This document shows, piece after piece, positions 1-11,200 of a stretch of 64,000 nt of DNA. The position numbers and the translations under genes were made by a program. Position 1 is the first letter of the stretch. Every line of letters starts with the position of its first letter. The notes below the pieces were generated by a model. That model searched no databases, was not told where the DNA came from, and was given only the letters and a program-made list of their open reading frames with translations. Source of the stretch: Phytophthora quininea (lineage: Eukaryota > Oomycota > Peronosporomycetes > Peronosporales > Peronosporaceae); contig JAAVTG010000567.1 of the NCBI GenBank assembly GCA_011947345.1, positions 186,001-250,000 on the forward strand, given 5' to 3'.

Positions 1-641
1 TTTGTGGCCAGTTGCTGCATCCTCTGCAGCTCTGTCAACGCCCCTGCGTCCTCCTTGTCACTGCCTGGACCCGACGACGACGACGAGTAATGATGCTCTG
101 GCGACGCTGGCGGCGACAGCTTCGGAATCCTCTGCTTTCTACTGGAAAACACTTTGGAGGCGAACTTCTCCGGCCCGATGTCTCCAGCCGCAGCAAGAGC
201 GGCGTCTCCAGTGGCGTCATCTTCTCGGATAGCAGCAGGGTCTCTGGTTCTGGGGCGTCGATGGTGGTGGCGACGTGGAGAGGACCCACCGCGTCTCCTG
301 GTCTTGGGGCCCTGAGCGTCTGGTTGACTCTGGTGGGTATGTCGACGGCCACGTCTCGCATCGCCTGCGTCCGCCGACGACGCTGTGGACAACGTGGAGG
401 AAGACGTGGCGGTGGCAGTGGCCACGCGGTCGTCCCCCACGTACTTGCGCTCCCTCCGGCGCGTGCTGCGTGCCCCCAAGGTGGACATGACCGAGGACGA
501 CGAGGACGACGTGGCCACGCTGTGGCTGTTGCTGTTGCTGCTGCTGCTGTTGCTGGTGGACGGCAGCAGGTTGCGCGCCACCAGAAGCGGCGGGCTCGCA
601 CGCGCCGTGGCGGACACTGCGGCCGCGCGGTCGTGCGCCAT
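1..641 (-). CDS. Serine-rich low-complexity protein, C-terminus off the left edge
   Basis: A reading frame starting at the ATG at 641 stays open for 213 codons to the window edge, so the gene is 3'-partial. The product is rich in Ser, Thr, Asn and Arg. It has an Asn/Ser run, a stretch of basic residues, a serine run next to SPPASP, and an acidic and glutamine-rich end. I recognise no domain; such composition suits a disordered regulatory or kinase-linker region. The start is uncertain. The same frame is open upstream to an ATG at 1067, and another frame between 930 and 658 also looks coding (proline/serine-rich, ending at a TAG at 658-660), so a frame break or small intron near 655 is possible. 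Unknown function. Confidence 0.5.
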   Translation of the reverse strand, partial: MAHDRAAAVSATARASPPLLVARNLLPSTSNSSSSNSNSHSVATSSSSSSVMSTLGARSTRRRERKYVGDDRVATATATSSSTLSTASSADAGDARRGRRHTHQSQPDAQGPKTRRRGGSSPRRHHHRRPRTRDPAAIREDDATGDAALAAAGDIGPEKFASKVFSSRKQRIPKLSPPASPEHHYSSSSSGPGSDKEDAGALTELQRMQQLAT

Positions 642-1269
642 TCGGCTGCGACTGCTGCTACGGTGCTGGCGGAGGCTGCGGAGAGATCTCGGACGGTCCG
701 GAGGCGCCTGCAGGGGAGAGCCTCGAGGTGGCGCCGCGCTTGGTGATCGGCGTCGATAGAGCGGACAGAACAAACTCTTTCCAAAACAAAATCGTTTGAG
801 TGTACTTGTTTTCAGTATGTGAAAGTCCCAAATGACGTTGGGGAGAAAAGGGGCGCTGAAACACGTGGGTAGAGGCTGTGGAAAAGTTTCTTTGGCGTTT
901 GGATGGAGTTTCTTGTGCTGCGGTGTCCAACGGAGTCGATTGGGATGGGAACGCAGAAGTGATTTCAACGCACCAAGAGCAATAGAGTACGGCAGCGTCA
1001 GTGGAGACTGCAGTGCTGTCGTCGTCGTCGCGAAAAGTGTCCGGCGAGAGAGCTTCAACATAGTCATGCCAGCGAGCTCCCGCAACACCACGATCTCACG
1101 AGACTCGACGGCGGACGAGAGGTTACTCACAGCTTTGCTGAGCGTGGCGCTCAGCCTCGACGAGGTTTTGCGGCGACCAGATCCGCAGCGAGAGCTGCGG
1201 CTCAAAGATGACACTTCGTTATCGCATTGTTTCCTTTTGCAGGCTGTATAGAAGGTGGCATTTTGCCAA

Positions 1270-2394
1270 ATGAGACCGGCATTGCGATCGTCGCGCTGGG
1301 TGCCGCGGCTCGGCAGAACGTCTTCGTCGCGATCGCAGCCTTCCCCATGTGCATACAGAGCTGGTTCACACTGGGACGCCTCCGTCACGCCCGAACTGGC
1401 GCGGGGTCTGCTTCGAGACGGCTTCTACGTGATCCCCAACGCCTTCCCGACCGAATATCTGCGTCGCCTTCGAGATGAGATGGAGCTACTGCGCACGAGC
1501 GGCCAGCTGTATCCCAACTCGACGCACATCCTGACCAGCAGCTCCGGCCCTTCCAAGACGCTGCTGCTGGAGAAGCACGGCATCCTCGAGACGGAGCTGG
1601 CGCTGGATGCCGTGCGGACCAGATTGCTGCGCCCTTCCTGCGAGACTTTTCGACCAGCAAGTGGTCTTTGGGCCGTTGCAGCGAGCTCTTCCAGAGTGGA
1701 TGAAGCTGGCCGGGCACATGGTCAAGGTGCAGCACAGCGCAGGCAATGGGGCGTGCTTCCCATGCACTTTGACACGTACGGCAGCGACGGGAAATGCGTC
1801 ACGGCGGTGTTGTATCTGAACGAGCACTGGCGGCCAGGAGATGGCGGAGAGATCGTGCTGTATCCGTTCCCGAAGGAGCGAGTTATCGTGCAGCCTCGCT
1901 TTGGAGAGCTGGTGCTGTTCTCGTCCCAGCAAATGCTGCATCGAGTCCTTCCAGCGATGAAGCCGCGGTTTGCCCTCACGACGTGGACGTATCACTTGCC
2001 ATCGCCTGCTGCGAAGACGGAGAGTGCCGCGTATTATAAGAACATCGAGAGTAGCATTGAAGGTGACGAGAACGCTGCGTTCCAAGCGATGGTTGCCAAG
2101 ATCCTGCGATCGCCGTTCCGAAGGCATCTGCTCCAGCTCGTCTACAAGGAGGAATGGAAACGGTCGCTGCATGAATCGCATTTGCCTACTGACGCATTTG
2201 AGCAGTACATAGCGACGCACGAGCAAGAAGTTCAGGTCATCGAAGCTGCAACAAGTAAGATGTTGGATAACTTTCGAGCTAAGGACGGCGAAGTGAGCAG
2301 TACCTTGCCGACTTCCAGCTCAGAGCTGTTGACACGGATGCAGGACGGAACCAATCGCGAGTTCACTAACAACATTCAGTTGTCATGGTTTTAG
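1270..2394 (+). CDS. 2-oxoglutarate/Fe(II)-dependent oxygenase, prolyl-4-hydroxylase-like
   Basis: The double-stranded beta-helix part carries the iron site HFD (H and D near 1765-1773), a distal His in QMLHRVLP, and an Arg in PRFALTTW that would bind 2-oxoglutarate. These are the marks of the P4H/EGLN-type oxygenase fold, which hydroxylates proteins or small molecules using O2. The first ATG in frame is at 1270; the first 35 residues are rich in Arg and Ser without acidic residues, which could be a mitochondrial presequence. Between about 1640 and 1760 the conserved protein is found in the +1 frame (FDQQVVFGPLQRALPEWM, then HSAGNGACFP), and the frame is restored just before the HFD motif. 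So two compensating single-base shifts occur without creating a stop. Either the assembly has two indels or about 40 residues are altered. Substrate unknown. Confidence 0.8.
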   Translation: MRPALRSSRWVPRLGRTSSSRSQPSPCAYRAGSHWDASVTPELARGLLRDGFYVIPNAFPTEYLRRLRDEMELLRTSGQLYPNSTHILTSSSGPSKTLLLEKHGILETELALDAVRTRLLRPSCETFRPASGLWAVAASSSRVDEAGRAHGQGAAQRRQWGVLPMHFDTYGSDGKCVTAVLYLNEHWRPGDGGEIVLYPFPKERVIVQPRFGELVLFSSQQMLHRVLPAMKPRFALTTWTYHLPSPAAKTESAAYYKNIESSIEGDENAAFQAMVAKILRSPFRRHLLQLVYKEEWKRSLHESHLPTDAFEQYIATHEQEVQVIEAATSKMLDNFRAKDGEVSSTLPTSSSELLTRMQDGTNREFTNNIQLSWF

Positions 2395-2449
2395 ACAGAT
2401 AATCGCAGCCACTTTGTTAATGCGAGGTGCCGGTCTAGCAACTCTGCAT

Positions 2450-3895
2450 CTACTGCGTGCAGCCTCGCGACAACAGGCTCCAGGTCTTGAGCTCCTTCCC
2501 TTGGACGTAAAACTTGTTGGTAGGTTCGACACCACGCAGGCGTGGTTGGGAACGATGACGAGACGCTGGCCGATGCTGGGCGAAGGGATGTCGTCCACCG
2601 TCTTGATCCAGCCGTGCTCTTCCGAGAGCTTGGCGACTTCGAAGCAGATTAATTCTTCCCCATCGTCCAGCACAGTCTTGTTTTGTTTTGGCTCTTTCAC
2701 CACGCGCTGAAAGTCCTTCTCGTAGAAAGCGAGGCCGAAGCATTGCGAGCCAAAGTCTCCAGACGATCGAGCACTATTCAAGACCAACATATAGTTGTGA
2801 GTCGCTCTTAGGCGCATCAATTTCTAGCAGTTGGCTTACCCGTCCGAACTCAGCACTTTCGAGCCCGCGTCAACGATGAAATTGTACTTGTTGGAGCTCA
2901 CCACCGTGGCAAGCACAGTCAAGGCAACGTCTTGCACCGTAAACAGTCCCATGCGCACAGGAGTGCGGTCGAGGAACACATAGTTTCCTGGGCGAATCTG
3001 AATCAAAACCAAAATAAAAAGGCTTGAAAACCATTATCCAATTCACTCCCCAGACTGATCGTACCTCTGTGATCCCCTCGAAACTCCTCCTGGCGGGCTC
3101 TGTCAGTGTGCTTCCAACAGACACAACTGGCACAGCGATGCCATTCTAATAGGTACCATCGAATCGTTAGAGGACGCTCTGCATATACTATTGGACAGAC
3201 TCTTACCTTTTCAAGCATCGCCTTGATGCGGACCATGATCGACCGTTCAATCTCCCCAATCTCTGAGCTTTCAGCCACAGATGCGCACCCGTATACGTGG
3301 CCTAGATGTCCAACAATTGAAGATCATTAGTCCAAGTATCTACACAACAAGAATACAATTACCTCGTACCAGCGTGAGACAGCAAACCCCTGAAGGCCAA
3401 ATTGCTCGACTTGGCAATACGCTGCGCCAACGGCAGCAGCTTGGGATCATCTTCCTCCAGGCCAACGCGGTGGTATCCGACGTCCACGTGGATCAGCAGC
3501 TTCAGTTGACAGCCACAGGCAGCCGCCGCCTTCTCCGCCGCCTCGACACCTTCGTCACTGTCCACCGTCAAGAGGAACTCAACCCCTTGCTTCTGCGCCT
3601 CCTGCAGAACTTCCTGCACCTTGTCGCTCTGAATGACTGGGTAGGCCAGCAAAAGGCTCGCGAGTCCTGGCACGTCGCCACGCAGGAACTTGAGCGCTTC
3701 CGCCGGTTTGGAGACGGTGAGTCCACAGGCACCAGCAGCCAGTTGCAGTGCTGCGATCTCGCGGGTCTTGTGGGTCTTGGCGTGCGGACGCAGCTGCACC
3801 TGGTGCTTGCTGGCCAGCGCTTGCATGCGCTCGATGTTGCGCAGCAGTCGCGGCTCGTCCAGCACGACGCTGGGGGTCTGCAGAGTAGCGGTCAT
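2450..3895 (-). CDS. D-threonine aldolase / D-serine dehydratase-like PLP enzyme
   Basis: Five exons can be read: 3895-3370, 3301-3207, 3145-3065, 2997-2840 and 2773-2450, separated by introns of 61-68 nt with GTACGA/GTAAGN donors and YAG acceptors. The joined product is about 394 residues, normal for the family. The N-terminal alanine-racemase-type barrel has RPHAKTHK, with Lys40 as the likely PLP Schiff base. The C-terminal D-serine dehydratase-like domain has PNHACVV, whose His and Cys are the family's zinc ligands. The enzyme would cleave D-threonine or deaminate D-serine in the cytosol. Exon 5 has a one-base frame break near 2520. Before it the frame reads NLPTSF; after it the expected NKFYVQGKELKTW continues to the stop at 2450. 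Start and splice phases agree, so the gene is probably functional and the break may be an assembly error. Confidence 0.85.
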
Positions 3896-5384
3896 GGTAC
3901 TGCAGTCGTCAACGGGAAGGCAAGTTGTAAAGTGCGGTGCGTCAGCAGGGTTGACGATCTTCGCTCATCAAATCCGCCTGATTAGAATAGTGCCCCTGGA
4001 GCAGTACTAACCAAGCCTCAAGACTGAACGAGGCTCGTGTGGAGGGCAATGGTCGTGTGCTTTCCATCCCAATATGAACTGGACGCAGTTCGTGTGCTAT
4101 TCTACCACAGCGTTCGGCGTGGTGGCATTCGCCGCACGCTGCTCATTTTCCTGTTGACATTGAAATTGGGCTGCATTTCAAGGACGCTCTCAGGACATCG
4201 TTGACGACCTCAAATCGAAACTCATCGACCGATCATGCATTGCCTTCTTTCCTGGGAAGGAGTTTCTGCAGCAGGATCCTCTGCGGTGGTGGTTCATAGA
4301 TGTTATCTCTCTAATAGATTCCTGATATCTCTGTAGGCTCTGCCAAATGCTTCCTGTTTGTTTCACTTTTGTCTTGAGATGCCGTGTTCTGTGTCGCTTT
4401 AGCTGTGTAGTGGGTAGCGGCATGAAAGCCCAACCACCACACGCAATGCAGTCGGGTCTGGCGCGAGTAAGCGACTGGTCGCAGTCAGCCACGGCAGGTT
4501 GGCTAGCAGTGAGCTACTGCTACAGCTTGTGTAGTCGTACGTCAACTCAGGCTGGTACAGGTGGTGGCACGTGCCATCACCATGTCGAGCCACTACTGGG
4601 ACGCTGGTTGTGGAAGTGTAGAGCGGTTAGTCGGCATGCATGTTTAGTTTGATCAGTTTTACATTTACCTCGAAGCCGACAGCAATACACTCGGCAAAAA
4701 CTTAGTGGAAGTGCCAGCTTCCCTCGCCAAGTGTTACCTGTTATCTGAGACCCACTACAAGCTGTTGTTGAATCATCTCCCTGAGTTGAGCTGGAAGTGG
4801 TTGTGACCACTGAATCTCCTTGGTACCAATTCTGAATTAGCTTTATGATCGCCGACACATGTTTCTTCTTGTTGATTATCCATGACACTGCATTTACCTC
4901 CTTTAAGGCTCCTTCATTGGCTGTCGCTGCTAATAGTTTTTCTGAATTGGCTGTGCACTTCTCAAGTGGAGTTGAGCCGTTCCTAAACGTATTAATCTTG
5001 ATAGTTGCTCTCTTGCTTGTTGCACCATCTTGCGGACGATGTCGTTCAAACTTGGCTCATTTCCTGGTGTAATGAGCTTCTGGAATCCCTGCTCCAGGGT
5101 AATCGTAGCCCAAGTGCTTTCGTGCGTCGATGCCACGAGGTTCGCTGTGTAAACTTCACTACAACCGGACACTACTGGCCGACAGGGTGCAAGTCGCTGC
5201 CCTGCGCCGGTGCTCAACACCAATTTATATTACTTCCTCCTCTTTAGCCGACGCTCCTGTTGCAAGTGTCGTCGATCTCCGTGAACTCGGCTAGCCTCGC
5301 CCGCCGGTCCTGTACTTTGTGAACTCCAGGCACGTCTACTCGGGCCCTCCAACACGTCCAACGTGGATACAGCACTGGGGTACT
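3896..5384. other. Gene-free stretch with possible retroelement relics
   Basis: No gene is supported. Weak minus-strand coding traces occur at 4930-5223 (with LITPGNEPSLNDIVRKMVQQ) and around 4190-4890. They are short, out of frame with each other and match nothing I can name with certainty; a degraded retrotransposon gag is one possibility. Confidence 0.3.
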
Positions 5385-5560
5385 GGTCCTCAACGTGGAC
5401 TCAATAGCCGTAGCTACTGGCCCTCCAACGTGAACTCAGTAGGCTGAGCTAGTGGTCCTCCAACGTGAATACAGCGGTAATGGTCCCCTGGTCCTCCAAC
5501 GTGAACACAGTAGTGATGGTCCACTGGTCCTCCTGCGTGAGCTCGGTGCCTGCTGTCACC
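5385..5560. repeat. Minisatellite, about five units of 34-36 bp
   Basis: Five head-to-tail units begin GGYCCTC(C)AACGTG at 5385, 5419, 5454, 5490 and 5526. A degenerate half-unit lies before them and a GGCCCTG unit start follows at 5561. The two most similar units are 36 bp, a multiple of three. On the minus strand they would encode a repeated peptide containing TVFTLEDQ. No intact gene surrounds the array. Confidence 0.75.
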
Positions 5561-7380
5561 GGCCCTGACACTATCCTGCTGCTACCTACTGTCCGTGTCC
5601 GTCCTTCAGTTGCTGTCCGTCGTCCAGCCACCGTTACGTCCGTCGTCCACTGCACCTGTCGTCAGCTTGGGCGCTTCTGCGCGTGTCCGCCTCCTGCACT
5701 GGTCTTGGCTTGATCTGTCCCGAGTCCTGCGTGCTCCGTCGCGAATTCGAGAGTGAGCCGTCTTGGGCTCGAGCTCCTGGTGATCCCGAAATATGCCCTT
5801 TCAGCTGCTCGCTTCTCTCAGGCGGGATCCTTCCACCAGCGTCTGTTCACAGAAGAACCTGCGGCTGTCGTTCGTCGGTTCCGCCATTGTGCTCGCGTCC
5901 AGCAGCGCCACCTTCAGCTGCTCCGGCCGACTCAGCATCTGCATCAAGAAGTCCGCCACCAGTCATATCACACTGGTGTTCCGGCTGGGTATGGGATTGC
6001 AAGTTCTTGTCGTAGTCCCCCAGCAATAACCAGCCCCCGGTCCAAGTCGTCCTAGTTTGTGTTCGTTTACAATATACTTGAATACCCCCACTGCCGTAAG
6101 AATATCGGTCGTTCTCCCGGCTTAATGCGTTTGAGTACGCTATAGCGTTGTGCCATTGCCCACCCCTTGTCAACTGAACTTTGTGCATCAGATTTTGCTC
6201 TTATGACATCTTCTAATTGAAATTCTTGTTTAGTATTTTTTTCACTGAAAACGTCGGTTGTCGTCGTAATGGTTTAGCTCTCTCCTTTCGAATCTCCATG
6301 CGTATGCGGATCAACCTTGTATTTTCTGTTGCTGTCCATGGCAGTGCGAACAACAATCGATCTGGTGAAAACTCAATCCTGTATTTTGCTGTTGTAGCTT
6401 GAGACTCTCGTGGTCTTTATCGAATCTGTCATCTATGGTGCGACTTGTTTAGCTCCAGGTGCACCCCTCGCTATCACGCTTGAGCTGGAAAGTTATGTGT
6501 GCTGGATTTGATTTTTCTCGCGCTATTACGAAGAAGCAGAACGTACTTCCCCAAAAGGTATTCGTGCTGTAGACGCGGGAAACGCCTAGGTTTTATCTGG
6601 TCAGTTGGTTTCTCCCAGACCTGATGCGGGATGTTGCCTAGTACGTACACTAGCGCACCAACAACGAATTTGCCGGTAATACTGTTTTTTATGTGGACGA
6701 TATTGCAATAGTAGCGATACGATAAATTCTTTTGGTACTCAGCTGGTTACACTTATTCCCCCTGGCTGAATCATTGGCAGTTCTCGCGGCTGGATTAGTT
6801 CGTCGTGTTTAGATACAACCCAGACGTTGTTGTCCCAATTGCTATGGCGTAAGTTGTCCTTTGCTGTTGACGAAATCTCTCCTTCCACTCGTTCTGGGAC
6901 AAAACACTGTATGCCTTCTGAACACGGAAACCACTCCTGATCCTCCTCGAAAATTGATACTTGTTGATCCCTCGATCTCTGAGGCTGCATCTTCAGCTGC
7001 GTTGTTAAGCTCTCCTATAATTTAATTCCACCGAGTTCTTGTGCTGTTACTTTTTCATGATAGAGTATTTTCTGGATCCTTGCCTTCTGCACCTATTCAC
7101 CTGGGCTGAGGAGGTCGGGGTATATTTGCAGCAGCATTCATCGGTAAGTCTGTCAGGGTGTGCTAGCACGTGCCATGCTAGCACGTATATGTCCTTCTCG
7201 CTTTTGCAGCCATCTTTCAGCTGGATGCATCCGCGTCGTTTGAAAAGCTACTTCAATGTATTGTAGTCCTAGGCCATCATGGTCTTCTGCTGAGAAGACC
7301 AATCCCGGGGCCAGCTTATGCCTGGTGTGGTCTTCACCTATAGCACTTTTCCATACGAATCATTTCTGTAGTGCTTCAAA
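5561..7380. other. Gene-free stretch, probably decayed transposon sequence
   Basis: No gene is supported. Minus-strand open stretches at 5847-6188 and 6739-6990 have no recognisable domain. Because LINE A runs leftward from 15.5 kb and its reverse transcriptase fades out near 7381, part of this stretch may be its 3' end, but I cannot place the boundary. Two copies of the palindrome-containing 11-mer TGCTAGCACGT lie at 7161-7171 and 7176-7186. Confidence 0.3.
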
Positions 7381-8201
7381 TTATCGTAATATCTTGGATG
7401 GCACGACAAAATGCTGCGCTGTGAACAATATTGCCGGTAGTGCTACTATGTTGAATAGCATTATCCGTTGAGTCACTGAATTTGAAACTCTGGCAGCTAT
7501 TCGCAATCTTTTCTCCACATTCTGTTTTCTAATAACCCAATTAATTTCTGTGGTGTCATCAAGACCAAAGTAATATCCTACAATCCGTGTAGCGTCTCCT
7601 TTCTGGAGCACCGGGTAACCTTTACACTTCTTCAGTTTCCACGCTTTGTTGAGAGGGAGCAAGATACTTTTGCTGTTGTAGGATGTCTTTTAACTATCTC
7701 GATTTCCCTCGTTCTCATAACAAACACCGTACTGTCGTCCACGAATCCATTGAATGAGTGCCTCCTTCCATTCGTGTTCGGAATTTCGATTCCAGGTAGC
7801 TTCGGATGTTCAGCGATTGCTCGACCTAAAACTTCAAGCCAATATGAAAAGTAAGGGGGCCGGAGGGCAACTTTGCCGGATTCCTGAGTTTATCTTCCAT
7901 TTCGATGACTCTTTCCCATTGACCAAGGACCGAGCTGTTGTACTAGTGTGTAAATTGCTAAGTACATCTAAGAATTCTTGGGGAAATCCAAATTGCCGCA
8001 ATGCAACGTTCTTAAAGCTACAATCAAATGTATCGTAAACCTTTTTAAGTCCAAACATAAGATTGCTGCAGAATCCACCAAGTCTACGGTAGGGTCATTG
8101 ATCATAGACTACAAGACAGCTTGTACCATGGTGACACTTCGAGTCATAAGCCGGCCTCGTACAAAGCCTTGTTGGTTCTTGCTGATTACTCGCGGCAAAA
8201 C
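7381..8201 (-). pseudogene. LINE A reverse transcriptase, C-terminal part
   Basis: From right to left the translation shows VLPRVISKNQQGFVRGR (fingers/palm start), a motif-A region reading GLKKVYDT, then SGIRQSCPPAPLLFILA (the family's SGIRQGCPLAPLLF), and a downstream segment with YYFGLDDTTE and ALPAILFTAQ typical of the thumb region of non-LTR enzymes. The catalytic Asp expected at the start of motif A (LDFKKAYD-like) is Gly here. Stops separate the blocks and no YADD box was found in an open frame. The 5' side is truncated by the LINE B insertion at 8201/8202. Confidence 0.8.
8187..8201. repeat. Target-site duplication of LINE B, left copy
   Basis: TACTCGCGGCAAAAC, identical over 15 bp to 13390-13404 on the other side of LINE B. 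A 15-bp duplication is typical of target-primed reverse transcription. Confidence 0.9.
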
Positions 8202-8210
8202 GTCACACAA

Positions 8211-11200
8211 AATGTGAGAGGACTTGGACTGAAGCCCGAAGACAAGGCGCTCTGGTTCAGTGCCTTCCACTCTACAGATCGTCATGGGCGCTACGATATC
8301 GCTCTCCTCCAGGAAACACATGTTTTCGAGGAGGAAACCCGTTTAGTCCAGCGCGAGCATGCTAGGGCCTGGGGATTCCGGGATACTGATGCAACTCCTG
8401 CCCAGTCATTCTGGTCCGGGCACGTGACCGATCGGAGCGCCGGCGTGGCGATACTGGTTAACCCATATGGAGCTATTAGTGAGGTGCAGGAGTACGCACG
8501 AGAGCACTGGACGCCTTACTTTATGGCTGTCCGAGGCATGTATGCTACAGAACCGGTCATTATCATCAATGTCTACGCTCCACACCGGACTGGACAGCGG
8601 GAACAGTACTATCGCCAGCTCCATCAGGTCGACATCCCTCCTGAGACAATGGTGATATTGGGAGGTGATTTTAATTGCACCCTTGACTCCACTTTGGATC
8701 GCAGTTATCAGGCTCGTTACATAGATCATGACTCACCAGCGTTACGTGATCTCTTGTGCGCTTGGGGACTGATTGATGCAACTACCGCCATTCAACCCCA
8801 ATCCAGGGACGCTACAGCTGTTCAGCACTTTCACGAGAATCAACATACGTATGACTACACTGTCCGATCGGATTGTCTGAGGACTAGCCGACTAGACCGA
8901 TGGTACGTGTCAACAAGTGCTAAAGATTGGGTGGTAGCGACTGAGGTTATTCCTCCGGCGGTGCGTTCTGACCACAAAGGTGTAAAACTACACTACCGCT
9001 CTCCTGCAGACCCGATCAGGGTCTGCACTGCGCCGAAAGTACACCCGATTCCGCCTTACGCTACCGACGGCGTTCGCCAATTCACGGAACAGAAAATATC
9101 CGAGCTAAAAGCCATACTTAAGGAGGAGCAGCCTGATGCGCGGACTTCGGCGTTGTGGTGGGATGAACTGAAGCTGGAGGTAGTAAAAGGGACGCTAGCC
9201 ATCGTCAAGGCAAGACGAAAACGTCAGAGGCGAACTTACCGGCAGAAGCTTAAACGCCTTCTCCGTCAAAGGGCGGCAGCCTATCGAGACCTCACCGGTG
9301 GCCCTATCACGGTTGATCACATAGTTGATCTACTAGAGGGGATGTCACTTGAAGAGCGTGGTGGGGGGACTCGTCTAGCGCGTTTGGATCGTGCAATTGC
9401 TGACTGCCAACGCGAACATATCTCGTCGCGGCGGCGCAGGGTTTTTCACGAGCAAGCATGGCATTCTCAACATACCACCAGGGCGTTCTTCCAGAGAGTT
9501 TCAACCAAGTTTGGGGATAATACTATCCACAACTTAAATTCGCCTTCCGATACCCCTGAAAGAGGTGTGCATGACAAAGCAGATACTCTAGCTGATGCCT
9601 GGGAGCCCATCTTTTGCCTGCCGCCTGCGTCTTCAGCTGACAGAGATGTTGCTCTGGATTGGCTAAAGCAGCGACAACCTCTTTCTGCTCAAACCAGTTT
9701 AGATGATCCGTTACGTGAAAACGAGGTGGCCTCCGCGATTCGATGCTGCAAAAGGGGTAAGGCGAGTGGGCCTGACTTGCTTGGCAATAGCTGGTACGGA
9801 GATTACGCTGACAGCTTGACGCCAATCTTGACCATCCTACTCAATCAGTGGTATGATGCTGCTGTCTTCCCAGCTTCCTTCGTGCAGGCTGACATATTTT
9901 GCCTCAAAAATGGGGACGATCAGGCCAATCCGCTGAATTATCGCCCACTAGCCCCTCTTAACACTGACTTCAAGATCTTAACGAGGGCGCTGGCAACGAG
10001 GGTTAGTCGGAGTTTGGGGTACATCATTCATCCCAATCAGAACGGATTTGTACCGGACAGGAATATCCATGACACCCTAGACCTGTTCAGTGCTGCTTCA
10101 CGAATGGCATCTGCCGATCCGGAGCAGCGAGATGCTTTAGCGCTCCTTCTTAACTTCAGCAAGGCATACGACTCACTGGATAGGATTTTTTGCTTGGTGT
10201 GTTACGACGAGAAGGCTACCCTCCCTTTTTGTTCAAGCTGTAGCTGCGATGCACATAGGAACAACGGTAGGGTTTCTTGCCAATGGCACCAAATCCCGTA
10301 TAGTACCAATGAAAAGTGGTATCCGCCAGGTGTGCCCGCTAGCTCCGCTTCTTTTCATTATTGCATTGGATCCACTATACCGGAAGCTGGATGGCGCGCC
10401 AGAGCTTAGGAGGATTAAAATCACCACAGCTCGTCACTGCTTCACTCTTTTCGTTGCTGGGTACGCGGATGACACAGCGGTGTATCTGAGACGTCCCGAA
10501 GATGTCAAACCACTACTCCGAATTGCCACAGAATTTGGCAAGGCCTCGGGGTGCGTATAAATGCGAACAAGACGATCATGGTGGCGCTTCATCCGGAGGG
10601 GGCCAGGAGGGCACGTCATTACCTGATGGTTTTGGGTTTCTTGACAAGAAGGACGCTAAGCGATATTTGGGTTTACAGGCTGGAAGTAATGTGTCTGTAG
10701 AACATGTGTGGGCCCTTGCTGATGCTCAATTGCGGATACGCCTGCGACGTGCTAAGCAGAAAACCATGACGGTTGCACAGCGCTGCCTCGTCGCGAAGGC
10801 TGGCATTATAACCAAGCTGCTTTACATTGCTAGACATGCCTGGCCGACAACGGCACTTGTGGTTGAGTTTGACCGAAAACTTCGCAATTATGTATGGTTC
10901 GGACTATTCACGAGAGACGTTGCTGGCACCAAGGGGTGGCTCAATGCGGACGTTGCGGCCCTTCCTTCCTCCGAAGGCGGATTGTCGATCACGGATCTGT
11001 CCAGCGAGCTCAAAGCAATGGCAGCTACGGTGGCGCAAGATTGGGCGCTGACATCGAATGAGCAGCTTCGAACAGTTGGCGATCTTCTCTTTGCTGATCG
11101 CGTTACAGATCAAGCGCCGGAGGTCTACATCACCCCCGAAGCCCCTGCCGAGAAGGTAGTACTGCGGTACCACCGCACATTACGGCAAACGGGTCGGGCC

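Noticed and set aside
12..746. Long plus-strand open frame in GC-rich low-complexity sequence
   Set aside because: Antisense of the minus-strand serine-rich gene; arginine/histidine-rich text without protein-like blocks.
832..1251. Plus-strand frame that could be a first exon of the P4H-like gene (a YAG lies near 1242)
   Set aside because: No convincing donor site, and the opposite strand is equally coding-like; not enough to call an exon.
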